Assembly: GCF_000149955.1 (NCBI RefSeq)
Contig: NC_030993.1
Coordinates: forward strand, 2,906,650-2,970,649
Source: Fusarium oxysporum f. sp. lycopersici 4287
Lineage: Eukaryota; Ascomycota; Sordariomycetes; Hypocreales; Nectriaceae
Length of the DNA stretch: 64,000 bases
Reading direction: 5' to 3'
Positions within the stretch are counted from its first letter, which is position 1, and the number at the start of each line of letters is the position of its first letter. This document shows positions 11,014 through 21,169 of this stretch, piece after piece. The position numbers and the translations under genes are program-made. The notes below the pieces were generated by a model. The model saw only the letters and a program-made list of their open reading frames with translations, was not told where the DNA came from and ran no database searches.

Positions 11014-12597
11014 TGTTGCGATCGGTTATGGGGAGAAAGTCGAAGGAAATGGGTATCAAACCGACGAATTGTGTGGAAGCGCAAAAAGTCGTCGAGGGGC
11101 AGATGGAGATGATAGAAGCGACGATTGTTGTGTCTGTACGAAGATGGTGGATGTAATGTAGAGTAGTAGGTTAGAGCCTGGAGAGGGGCAGGTCAAACAG
11201 GCAGCCCAGGACTCGAAGGCCGGATAACGGAAGGGAAGAGGTGCGACGATGACGATTTTGGATGCGACAAGCGGCGACAGAACTCGAATGGATCCTCAGG
11301 TGAGTTTCACAGCTGCATAAAAAGATAGGTCAGAGAAGAAACTTGACACAAAACCGAGGTGTAGTTCACGCGTTTTGTGCCGCAGAAGGTGAGGCCACAG
11401 GAGGAGGTTCAACGATGGGAGCCGCTCCACCTCTATCAGCATCAGTGGACTAGACTGGACTAGACGCCCCCAAGCCCAGCAAGCCCAGGCAGGACCACGA
11501 GAGAGGCGCCCAGGGTATGCCACCAGTAGCCACCTCCCGTGCCACCTCAGGCCCTGGTTCGCAGTAATAAGCCAAGACCTAGCCTCGCCGACTAACTTGA
11601 CCTACTGGAACTTATCCGCTTGGGATAGGACAGGATTGAGGAAAGGCCAGGAGTTGATCGCTATCAAGAGCTTGCTCAAGGCTATAGGCGCCTGGGGGTG
11701 GGGGAGGTACAAGGGCTCAGGGGCCAACCAAGCACCGTAATTTGGGGTAAAGGCAGCTCACCTGCTGTGTCGCTGAACCCTTTCGTGGTAAAGATTCGCT
11801 GTTAATGGCCGTCTTGGCTAAGATGGACTCTCGGTTGCGGCTGGGGATGAGAATGCAGATGCCGGATTGGATGGAAACCGAACAAGATTCCAGGTTATGG
11901 AAAGAGGAGAAGAAGGAGAGGCTGCAGTAGTTGAGAGATAAACCAAGGCGAGGAATAATACTCAAGCTACAGCAGATGCGATTATCCCAAGACTACACAA
12001 GGCGCGGCTATTCAAAGTGCAGGCGGTGGCTGTCGGTACAGATGAAAGGCGGAGAGAGGCTGCGGGAATGTGGATTGGGCGGAATGCCTTACAATAAGCT
12101 CTGCGCCAAAAAAGAAGTAGTGCCCTCTCACTTATTTTCAAGACAATATGATCGAACAATTATGAGCGGTGGCGGAGAATTTAAGAAACACCTGGAGTTT
12201 CTGCTGTCATGCTATTTATCTGTCCCTATTGTACATGGCAATCCCTAGCTGGGAAGGGAATAAAGGAGAACTGCTACCGCTACCGTAATGAACAAAACCA
12301 CCGAATCATGAAACCTGGCCGATCTCTTCAACTGAATTCAACATCCATGACTCACGCCAACCTCAAAGCAGAAACAATTGATATCATCACAAGCTCTCAG
12401 TTAACAATCAGGTAGAACTTCAAGACAGGGATCAACAACAAAGAGGTTGGAGATAAAGGTATGAAGACCAGGGATGCATGTTGAGAGCTGTTGAAACCTC
12501 CACTGGGCGCTTAGACCCTTGCTCATAAGGCCACTGCCTCTGTTCGACCACATGAGTCTTTATAGTCCAAGAGTTCGAAGTCGCTGACAAGTAAAAT
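11014..12597. other. Upstream region of rac1 and flank of the tRNA
   Basis: No gene is recognised in about 1.6 kb between rac1 (reading away) and the tRNA. Several short ORFs on both strands lack similarity and are probably chance. The part next to rac1 (11014-11500) is a plausible 5' UTR and promoter. Confidence 0.4.
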
Positions 12598-12670
12598 GGA
12601 TCGATAGCTCAGTGGTACGAGCGAGGGATTGCAGATCCCTAGGTCGCGTGTTCGATCCACGCTCGGTCCT
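12598..12670 (+). tRNA. tRNA-Cys (anticodon GCA)
   Basis: A complete 73-nt cloverleaf. Acceptor arms GGATCGA (12598-12604) and TCGGTCC (12663-12669) form seven pairs including one T-G, with discriminator T. The D-arm contains AGCTCAGTGGT (A box). The anticodon stem AGGGA/TCCCT encloses the loop TTGCAGA, giving anticodon GCA. The T-arm contains GTTCGATCC (B box). There is no intron and CCA is not encoded, as expected in a eukaryote. A T-rich run follows at about 12680-12695 and could act as the Pol III terminator. Confidence 0.95.
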
Positions 12671-12835
12671 AATATTCATTCTTTTGATTCTTTTTGCCAT
12701 TGCTTGGCGATCTCATCTTACATGTAGCTCGTCCGATTGCTTACGTCGAGCCGTCAGCTTATTTGTTTCAAGAATACTCTGAGCGATTAAGGTGTTGAAA
12801 TTCATTGTCTTTTCTTTTTGCTAGAATACCAATTG

Positions 12836-12890
12836 GTGAGTGTTCCCTCATGTTTATCTTGTTGACTTGAAACCATACTAATAGAAACAG
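12836..12890 (+). other. Probable 5' UTR intron of the DUF4267-type gene
   Basis: GTGAGT at 12836 and AACAG ending at 12890 bound 55 nt with a TACTAAT branch-like sequence near the acceptor. It sits 25 nt upstream of the ATG at 12916. Confidence 0.45.
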
Positions 12891-12915
12891 TAGTTTCTGG
12901 CTGATTTATCACGAA

Positions 12916-13320
12916 ATGGCTTCAGGCTTGTTCTCTAATGTCTCTCCATGGCATATTCCCGCCATGTTTATGGGCACTGCTTTCACTCTCGGTGGTCTTC
13001 TTCCTTTGAGAGCCCCAGACCGTGCTATGCGCGAGTACGGGTTGCCTGAGGGCATCGTCAGGTCAGAGCCAGCGCAATTAGCATTTGGTATCTACGGCAC
13101 TCGTGTAGCTGCTTATGGCGTCGCTCTGTGGACGTTCTATCTTCGTGGTGAATACCATGTAGTTGATACCCTTATGAGCTTACTCTTCTTGTGGGGTGCT
13201 GCTGATTGTTGGATTTGTATCAAGGCTGGTGTGCCCAGGACAGCTGTTTGGAGATTTGTGAGCAGTGTCATGATTGGTGGGTATGGATATCTTGGATTAA
13301 CTGCGAAGGGATCTCTATGA
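12916..13320 (+). CDS. Small four-helix membrane protein, DUF4267-like
   Basis: A single exon of 134 residues. The protein begins with a short amphipathic segment and then shows about four hydrophobic helices: IPAMFMGTAFTLGGLLPL, GTRVAAYGVALWTFYL, TLMSLLFLWGAADCWICI and VSSVMIGGYGYLGL. The pattern and length resemble the fungal DUF4267 family of unknown function, often placed in intracellular membranes. I see no signal peptide apart from the first helix and no catalytic motif. The ATG follows a probable leader intron. The assignment rests on architecture from memory and could be another small integral membrane family. Confidence 0.7.
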   Translation: MASGLFSNVSPWHIPAMFMGTAFTLGGLLPLRAPDRAMREYGLPEGIVRSEPAQLAFGIYGTRVAAYGVALWTFYLRGEYHVVDTLMSLLFLWGAADCWICIKAGVPRTAVWRFVSSVMIGGYGYLGLTAKGSL

Positions 13321-13811
13321 AGCTCTGCTTGCATAGGATTGTTTGGATGGATCTAGAAGTTGTTGCCGAACAAGTCCCTGGCTTATCGTCTAGCTTCCGC
13401 CTCATCTCGTTGATTTATGGTAATATAAAATGCGCATTTACAACACAGCATCATTTCCTGTCCGAATTGATTAATTGTACCTCGAGATCCCTCAAAATAA
13501 TTGTGACCATGGTCATTTACATCAACGGCAATGCAGGTAAATGGCCCGTGCACTGAAGCTCCCCTCGTCGCGTATGGCTGAAGCTTGTCGCGTTCCCACT
13601 TGAATTGACATTCATCATTGACATGGATCGATAACATCAACAATAACCGAAAATACAAATAATTCTCCGAACCGCTGTGCTCGCATTACGCCCGGATCTT
13701 CTCAAAGTTCTATGGATGAAGACCTCCACGATTTCAAGACATTATCTGCCAGTTGAGCGGCCGTCGCTCCGCCAGCCACTCCGGCGCATCTAAACAAACA
13801 CCACCACAAAT
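13321..13811. other. Intergenic, promoter side of CENP-T gene
   Basis: About 490 bases hold the 3' UTR of the DUF4267-like gene and the promoter of the gene at 13812. No separate gene is recognised. Confidence 0.4.
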
Positions 13812-15522
13812 ATGTCAAGTCTATCGCCGCCAGGTAAAGCGGCATCGCAAGAAACGCCCGCGCGAACTCCTTCGAGGACCCCCAACCGTCGCGCTATTAG
13901 CGCAGAGCCGTTTTCTGGCGTTCACACACCTCTCGATCGTAGCGGTGCCCGAGACCTGCGTGCCTCTCTTCGCCGTGGTACACCAGCATCTGCCGGTCGA
14001 TCCAATGCGCCGACTCCTCACGCCAAAGCCGCGCGTCGGCTGCTTGACCAGCGCCGAACGGCAATGTACACGCCTGGAAAGAACCGCAGACAGAGTATGT
14101 TGCAGCAGAGAGAAACACCCTTGGATATTTTACGAATGCTCGGTCGAACACTAGCGCCTAAGAGCCAGCCTATTCACTCGTCATCTTCGTCGTCTCCGGG
14201 AAATAAACGGAGCTCATCACCGGAGCAGAGGGAGGAAATCAACATGTATGATGATGACGATGATGAAGACGACGATCTACTAACGAGGCCGCCAAGACTA
14301 TCCTTACCGTTGGACATTGAAGATGCTTCAAGTACCAGCTCAGATTTGCCTCCACCAATATTGTCACAATTGGATGAGGACAACTTTACTATGCAGTCTA
14401 TTGAGATGCCTCGAAGAATTGCGAATGACTCTCGGCTATCTCGAGGGAGTCCCGGCAGTGAACGCATGAGCGACTACTTCAACAATGAAGCCACAGAAGA
14501 CGATATTGGCCAGCAATCAGATTTCTTCCCCGGTCTGCTAGAGGATCTTCAGGCGAGAGCTAGACAGGATGATATGACACTCGAGCCGTAAGTCTATTAC
14601 TGGCTAATTAGATGCAATGCATTGCTCACATAAGAACAGGATTGAAGCAGACCAGACCCGGCGAATGACCGAGGGCCGAGGGAGCGACTTCAACTTCGAG
14701 TACCCTGGTGGACTTGAGGATGGAACTGTCTTTCAAATGTCTGATCCCGCCAACGATCTTCAAGCAACATCACCAATTGTCGACCCGTCAGTCGCAGAAG
14801 CCGTGGCAGATGACGCTCAGGACCCCCGCCCCGATGTTATGTACGGATCCGGCTCCGATGCTGGTGGCGGGGACTTCGGAATGGACGGTTGGGATTATAA
14901 CGATGCTGGCGTCGACGATCATAGCTCGATAAATGAAGAGCCAGGGCCAATAGCAGAGCCAACAGTCACAACCGGGATGCGTCATGAACCAGCTGATGAT
15001 AGGCTACCTCGCGGCTTGAAAGCAAAGAAGCGAAAGCGGGTATCACAACATGGCATTGAATACCCGTCACTGCCTCCGGCTTTCGTCAAGCGAGTGGCCC
15101 AGACGGCTCTCCAATCGTCAGGTCTGAGCAACCAGCGTCTATCGGCGGAGACATTGGATGCTCTTATCCAGTCCTCTGAATGGTTTTTCGAGCAGCTGGG
15201 TGACGATCTGGGAGCCTATGCGGATCACGCGAAGCGCAGAACAATTGAGGAGAGCGACGTCTTCACACTCATGAAAAGGTATGTTGTCTCACTGGGGTAT
15301 CAACTCCGTATTTTGTTCTAACCAGAAATTCTAATATCGTACAGGCAACGTCAGATAGGACCGCGTTCCTCCATGTTCTCCTTGGCACAGAAGCACCTCC
15401 CAAGAGAACTCCTTCAGGAGCTGAGGATGCCAGTTCCGCAACCCGCTAAGCAAGGCAAGGCAAGGCGTGTGTCTGGTCGAGGCGACGAGGGAGAAGTTGC
15501 AGAAGATGCTGAAGACACATGA
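13812..15522 (+). CDS. CENP-T-like inner-kinetochore histone-fold protein
   Basis: Exons 13812-14587, 14640-15278 and 15345-15522, giving 530 residues. The N-terminal two thirds are disordered, Ser/Thr/Pro-rich and contain a run of acidic residues (YDDDDDEDDD near residue 145). The C-terminus from about residue 410 forms a histone fold: YPSLPPAFVKRVAQTAL, then SAETLDALIQSSEWFFEQLG, YADHAKRRTIEESDVFTLMK, and the tail RQIGPRSSMFSLAQKHLPRE. A basic KKRKRVSQHGIEYPSLP-type segment precedes the fold. This layout and tail match CENP-T (Cnn1 in yeast). CENP-T pairs with CENP-W at the centromere and recruits Ndc80 through its phosphorylated N-terminus. The last intron splits the codon for Arg within KRQRQIG. 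Other histone-fold proteins such as TAFs lack this C-terminal motif. Confidence 0.85.
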
Positions 15523-15557
15523 GTTTTACATGGTGCATGCGTTATGAGATCTACAGT

Positions 15558-16655
15558 TTACAGGCCTTTTGAACGGGCTACACGACGAGCGACATCGTTT
15601 GCAGGCTTTTTGACTACCATCCAAAGCATGATGGATGTTGCGACAGCAAGGCCATACCTAAAGCATGGGGTCAGAAAGCCCGGTGCCGATCGACATAGAA
15701 TGAGGCAACTTACCAGGTAAAGATATACTGGGCGTGGTTGTTTCGCAGGTTTACCTCCGCGGGTCGGCCATAGGGAATACCGCGAGCCTCGAAGTCGACC
15801 ATTTGCATGAACTCGGGTTCTGATGTCGTTAGCAAGACATCACGAAATGAAAGATTATGATGATAGACATACCCATAGTAGCCTCAACCCAGACAGGCTG
15901 GCTACCAGTCAAAGCAGCCATCTGCTTCACATCCGGGAAATAAAACATGCCCTTCTCGGGCTGATTCTCTGGCGTAAACATGTTCTTCTTCCACGGCTCT
16001 CGTAGAAGTCCTTCCACTGTGACCTCACCCGTCGGTAGTCCATCAGGTCGTGTTCTCTTATCTCTGTGCTTCTTGTCGATCCAGCCTCGGTTCACGAGAA
16101 TTGTCGTGCCGTTCTCTCGCTCCAATGGTGTGACTACCATGTATCCATCTGTGCCATCTCGCATACGCGGTCCAATGAGCATTTCTTGATCATGTCGGAA
16201 ATGCCCTTTCGCTACCACACGGCGATAGTCAAAGTCATGAATAGCATCGGGATCAATGGTTGGTGGGAGGGGTAGAGGGTCGCGGATCAGTCGGTCTTCG
16301 AATTTAGCGATAAGTTCGGATTTCCAGCCCAGGCGCTGGACTTGCCATGTCCCGAGAATGAAGGCTGTAATGGGGATGATAGCTAAATCAATCAGACCAT
16401 GCTCTGTTCAATTGATGAGTTCAAAAGCATACCGAGGATGATTAGACCTGGGCCATGGCGTTTTCCAACACGGACAAGCTTTGGAGGTCCGTCGAGAATA
16501 GAGACGAATTCTGGATCGTCGGCTGATGGCTGTTGCTTGCGACGGAAGATAGAGGATGTGAATTGTCTCCTTGGCGGTGCATTTGTGAATCTTGTACACC
16601 GGGGGATCTGTTTTGACAAGCGCAGACTGCGCAAGACTGTATTAGGCGCGTTCAT
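15558..16655 (-). CDS. SHY1: SURF1/Shy1 cytochrome c oxidase assembly factor
   Basis: Exons in coding order: 16655-16433, 16382-15873, 15819-15714, 15657-15558, giving 312 residues. SURF1 features are an Arg-rich mitochondrial presequence, a first membrane helix beginning at GPGLIILAIIPITAFILGTW, the GTWQVQRLGWK motif, the loop VNRGWIDKKHRD, FTPENQPEKGMFYFPD, and a C-terminal helix (YGLAVATSIMMWMVV). SURF1 is an inner-membrane protein needed for haem a insertion into Cox1 and complex IV assembly. The codon for MNAPN is the first ATG in frame. A five-codon upstream ORF (ATG at 16672) ends in TAA that shares its last A with the main ATG (TAATG), which could couple termination with reinitiation. 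Confidence 0.93.
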
Positions 16656-18319
16656 TATGTCTGATGGCACATTGAAGGCGTCAGGTTAAGTGGTGATTGC
16701 TAGCTTGATAATGATGTCGATTGTGGTGGGTTCAGTCGGGAACAGACCCACCCTGGACGTTGAATCCCTAGGACGTGATGCACCTCACTAATATCTCAAA
16801 ATAGGCAACGCTTTTGTATTTGCGATTGATGACTTCTATTAATTAGTACTTCCTATCACTTTAAATGTATTATTCAATGACCCAGGTTAGATTTCACGAT
16901 CGTATTTCAGTCAGATATTGAATAACTAACACCGAGCCTGACGGCTTTTACATCAAAGAATGCAATTGGTTAATACAGTCCTTTATACAGTGCAATACTG
17001 CTGAGTCAAGAGGGGCCCCATGTGTGCTTCTATACTGTGTTGTGTAACCTAGCGTCGTTGGAATCGTTCTGTGAGCTTGCGCGGGTCAGTCAGTCACATA
17101 AGAGGTATGGTCAACAGGGTGCAAGTTGAAAGCTATGAACAGATAATAAGTCTAATTAGCTATATGGAATCCGAATTAGATTTAATATGTCAATTGCAAG
17201 AACACACCCATCCTGCTGCCTTTCCTGCCAAGCTGGCCTGTTTGCCTTGATCTTGGTGTTTATTCTGATGATTGACAATCGCGTGACGTGTTTCCAGGCA
17301 CAATTTCACACGCTTTATGATACTTTGACCATGAGTTGAATGGTATTTCAGTGAGAAGTTGAACAACACTGATACGATAGCTCTTACACACAATTGGTTG
17401 ACCAGAAGAATAAGTGGGCCATGATACAGTGTAAACACCGCTTAGTCAAGAGTAGTTCCATGTGGGATGCTATACTGTATTGTGTAACCCAGCGCCTTTG
17501 GAATCACTTTTCACATACCCTGGACCACAAGTTGGGGGTGGTTTTTCAGTCAAGACGTGGGATAATAAATGCTCCTACATATAATTGGTTGACCTCAAGA
17601 TTAAGCGATACAGTGCAGACACTGCTTTGTCAAGAGGGATTCCATGTGTGGCATTGTACTGTGTTGTGTAACCCAGCGTCTTTGGAATTGCTTCATGGCA
17701 TACCCTGGACCGCAAAGTGGCTGGTATTTCAGCCAGATGTCGTGTAGCACTGCATGTGCACAGGATGAGTTGAACAAATGGTCCTATACAGTGTATATAC
17801 AGCTTCGTCAAGAGGGGAATCATGTTTTATGTCGTACTGTGTTGTGTAACCTAGCGTCTCTGGAATCATCGACCTCGATATTGGAGCAAATAAGGCTGCA
17901 CCATGAGCTTGCCTCAAACATCAAGTACCCCTTGAATTCCGAAAAAGCAAAAACAGATGCAATACTTGCAGCTTCATACAAACGTGCCAAAATAAATTAA
18001 GAATTCATTTCCGGCGGTCGGAGATGGGTCTGTAGCAATATTCGTACTCATCTGCAACCACCTGCGGCCACCCGTGATGTTTAGGACCTTTTGGCCCGAT
18101 TCCGATAAACCAACACGAATATTCCCTCTTCTCTCACTCAACAGATGCGTTGCATTACAAACAGGTTTCGTCATAAAACTGAGACATACATGTTGTTGAG
18201 ATAAGCAAGAAACGCCACGAATCACCTGCGTACAAGTAGGCTGAAGCGCCCGCCTCACTTTCACTTCTTCACTTTCACCTCTATTATTCTCCCTAGCAAA
18301 GTCTACATGGTAAACCATC
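16656..18319. other. AT-rich intergenic region with diverged repeats
   Basis: No protein gene is recognised. From about 16880 to 17870 the sequence is built from diverged units of about 180 bp (annotated separately). The final 450 bases hold the CT-rich leader (18240-18300) of the Zn2Cys6 gene that starts at 18320. Short ORFs inside the repeats recur from unit to unit because the units are related, not because they are conserved genes. Confidence 0.5.
16880..17870 (+). repeat. Diverged tandem repeat, unit about 180 bp
   Basis: Four copies of an 80-bp core can be aligned by eye, beginning near 16985, 17424, 17608 and 17786. Each runs ATACAGTG... then GTCAAGAG..., CCATGTG or CATGTTTT, TACTGTGTTGTGTAACC (or TACTGTATTGTGTAACC) and AGCG...TTGGAATC. 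The cores of copies 2-4 are 184 and 178 bp apart. Between them lie related linkers with GGTATTTCAG and ATAATTGGTTGACC. Copy 1 is 439 bp from copy 2, with a linker-type GTATTTCAGTCAG near 16905. Divergence is high. I see no terminal inverted repeat or transposase, so this looks like an old minisatellite-like array or a degraded non-autonomous element. Confidence 0.75.
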
Positions 18320-20304
18320 ATGGAGAATCAACCCAAACGAGCGGGGCTCGGAAGGACGAGCTGTACTGAATGTCGTCGTCGAAAAGTGAAATGCGTTTAC
18401 GACGACGATCAGGCTGAGTGTCAACAATGCAACAGACACTCTCTCACCTGCCAGCCGCAGAATGCAGAATCATCTCTAGAAGAAAGAGATGAAATCATTC
18501 AAGGGTTCTCGCAGTTTGCCGGCCAAGTTGAGACACGAATGATTCGTATGCAGACTGCAATCGAAACCTTGGCTCGTAAACTTGACTCGCAAACCAGCCA
18601 CCAAGCACACTGTAGAAGTGATGCAAGCTACCGGGGTACGAGCGAGCCATTTGAGGTTGGTATCACCTTGAAGGCTCTGAAGGTCGTAACGGCTTAAGTA
18701 GTCTAACCATCTTTACATCACAGACACCACAATCGCGTTTGACGGCATCGCTTAAGGGGCTTTTACCTGACAAGCCGGTTCTGTCCAGGATTCTGGAACA
18801 TAGTAGCAAGTTCACCCAGAATTGGATGAGCTGGCCTCTAGCGACGGTATCATATCAACAACAAGACAACGACTTCCTCCCTGTCAAAACAGTCACACTG
18901 TTTGATGCTGGGTTTCCGAAAGACGTCGAGTCAGCGTTCAAGTTCGTTGACAAGTCAATGTCGTCAAGCTACCAAAAACCACCAAACCCTGGGGTTGTCG
19001 CGAAATGCATAGTCTGGCTCTGCCTCTCTATCAAAGAATTACCCCAGAGGTTCAAATATAGCGACAATCGAGCACCACCACCATTTGAGCCAAGATTCCT
19101 TATTGACAACTGTATCGCCAAAGTTGAAGCCCTGTATCAAGTCAGCTCAGCACCGGTCTGCAATATCGACTTTGTCCAGGCCCTGATCCTCCAAGGTGAA
19201 CTATTCCTCTCCATAGGTCGCCCGACGAAGGCATGGAAATGTATCAGGACTGGTATCGAGAACGCCATGCTTCTGGGCGTACACCAGGGCCGGTCTAGCC
19301 TGGATCGAGGTATTTGGGAAGAGTTATGGATCCGAGACCGACAGCTTTCACTCTTCCTCGGAATGTCCCATGCAGTACCAGTGCAATTGGGGCTCAAGAT
19401 GGCAGAGGAAGAGTACCCCGTTGCAGAAAAGGAAGCTTTTCGCCAGATAGCCACAGTATCAGGCCTTCTTACAAGCCGAAACCTAATGAAAGAAGACACC
19501 CCTAGCGCAACCATCACACGCACGCTCCAAGAAATGAGGGAATTGAAAGCAATGATTCCGGAGCATTGGACGAAAGGACACCCGAGATATGTCTCTTATC
19601 TCCCGCAGGCCTTTACCCGCGCCTACATCAAGATTCTCTACCATACATTTGAACTTATGCTAAACTGGCCCAAATGTCAACCGTCAAACGTTGATCCTCA
19701 GCAAGTTAACGACTTTGAACCTTCAAGGAAGGCCATACTGGAAGCAACACAAGAAATCATAAAGGCTCACGAAGCCATGAGAGCACCGGAAGTCGAGCCA
19801 AATGCGGTGATGAGGGCTGATTTTGTGGATTTCCTTGCTTTCAAGGCTGCGCTTGTAATGGTGGCAGTGATAAAAGACAAGAAGAACCCCATGCCGTATG
19901 AAGAGAGCGAACCTCTCTGGAAATTGATAGATGACCTGGGAGACAGACTACAAAAGACATCTAAGGCATATGACGACGCATTTGCCAAACAGGCTTGCCT
20001 CGCTCTCAAGATTCTGTTTTGCGCAAGCGAAGGGGACTATATCTGGTGTGGAACGCATGAAGTAGCTATCCCCTACTTGGGAGACTCGAGACTTGTAAAG
20101 TCATCAGCGCAANNNNNNNNNNNNNNNNNNNNNNNNNNNNNNNNNNNNNNNNNNNNNNNNNNNNNNNNNNNNNNNNNNNNNNNNNNNNNNNNNNNNNNNN
20201 NNNNNNNNNNNNNNNNNNNNNNNNNNNNNNNNNNNNNTCCTGGACCGAGTTGGGATCTTCCAGGGAGTATGGATGGAGAACAACTTTTGAGTTTGACTGT
20301 TTGA
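18320..20304 (+). CDS. Zn2Cys6 transcription factor (interrupted by assembly gap)
   Basis: Exon 1 is 18320-18655 and exon 2 starts at 18724; the 68-nt intron (GTTGGT...CACAG) keeps phase and joins SEPFE to TPQSRLTASL. The binuclear cluster is canonical, C-x2-C-x6-C-x8-C-x2-C-x6-C at residues 15-44 (CTECRRRKVKC...CQQC), so DNA binding as a fungal regulator is expected. A coiled-coil-like stretch follows (residues 60-95), then a long alpha-helical middle region with NWMSWPLATVSY and DRQLSLFLGMSHAVP, typical of the fungal regulatory region. The sequence is broken by 125 N at 20113-20237. The tail after the gap, WDLPGSMDGEQLLSLTV, reads on only if the gap length is right. No neighbouring biosynthetic cluster suggests a target. 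Confidence 0.8.
20113..20237. other. Assembly gap (125 N)
   Basis: A run of 125 unresolved bases lies inside the 3' part of the Zn2Cys6 gene. The length is not a multiple of three, and whether it is measured or estimated cannot be told from the sequence. Confidence 1.
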
Positions 20305-20494
20305 CTCATGAAGGTTTTTAGGATTTGTGCTGGGCACCAACCCGTCAATATATGCGCAGAACTAAATATTGGTCAACTTTTTGACATAGTGAGACGTATA
20401 CCATATACAACTTTTGCAGAACATTCGATCCAGATGTGCTCTAACACCCTCAGCGACGGAACGACGAAGCATCCATCATGCTCATCCTTTCCAT

Positions 20495-21169
20495 TCAACC
20501 TCCCTCCATCGCAGCCATCATCTTTCTCATCTGTGAACCATCACCTCCTCCAGGGGCGCTCAGATACACAGCCTCTCCAAGCATACGCAACTGCATAGGA
20601 AAACGAGGATCCCCATAATAGTCGATAATCTCCTGCTTCCTCGTCGTCCTCGTCAAGTTCTGCCACTGACTCGAGTCCATTCCTAATACCTCACACTCCT
20701 GCTGCTTCTCTGGCGTCCACCATGAAGGAAGTACTCCTCTTCGAACTGATGCTTGTCGTAAGAAACGTTGAAAACCCCGAAGCCCGTCTGAAGCGCCGCC
20801 GTAGAGACTGTCTCCATCAGCTTGACCTTCAAGGTTGTACATGTCGTCCATACGGAGACGATAGGTGTCAATCAGAAGTCGATAGACGTCTTTCTCAGGA
20901 CGGTTGTGCAGGTAAGTACCGTTATCGAGACGAGTAAAGGGGTTGGGAACAGACTTCTCCAGTCCCTTCTTTGGGGACTGGCTCATTTCGTCTGGATCAT
21001 GGACGTTGGCATTAGCAAATGAATCTGCCTGCTTTCCACATATCTTCTTGTGGGCTTTCCAGTCGGCCTTTTGACATTCCCGAGAGCAGTATGGCGTGGT
21101 GGAACACTTGGCACACCGCCTGAGCTGAACTGCAGGTTCTTCCTTGTTGCAGGTGGTGCAAGCGGCCAT
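20495..21169 (-). CDS. MYND-type zinc finger protein
   Basis: A single exon of 224 residues. The first 45 residues form a MYND finger (CTTCNKEEPAVQLRRC, CSTTPYCSREC, HKKICG) with the usual C-x2-C, C-x2-C, C-x3-C and H-x3-C ligand pattern. MYND fingers mediate protein-protein contacts, often with Pro-rich partners. The rest is a conserved-looking helical region with ETDVYRLLIDTYRLR-like and GFQRFLRQASVRRGVLPSWW segments and no enzyme motif, ending in a Gly/Met-rich tail. There is no SET domain, so it is not an SMYD methyltransferase. It reads toward the Zn2Cys6 gene; the two 3' ends are about 190 nt apart. The function is unknown beyond the finger. Confidence 0.85.
   Translation of the reverse strand: MAACTTCNKEEPAVQLRRCAKCSTTPYCSRECQKADWKAHKKICGKQADSFANANVHDPDEMSQSPKKGLEKSVPNPFTRLDNGTYLHNRPEKDVYRLLIDTYRLRMDDMYNLEGQADGDSLYGGASDGLRGFQRFLRQASVRRGVLPSWWTPEKQQECEVLGMDSSQWQNLTRTTRKQEIIDYYGDPRFPMQLRMLGEAVYLSAPGGGDGSQMRKMMAAMEGG

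Noticed and set aside
12420..12597. Second tRNA or snoRNA immediately upstream of tRNA-Cys
   Set aside because: TTCGACC near 12543 resembles a B box, but no cloverleaf or A box can be formed around it.
17190..18000. Several ORFs of 80-118 aa that resemble each other
   Set aside because: They repeat because the underlying 180-bp DNA unit repeats; stops and frames differ between units, and no protein family fits.
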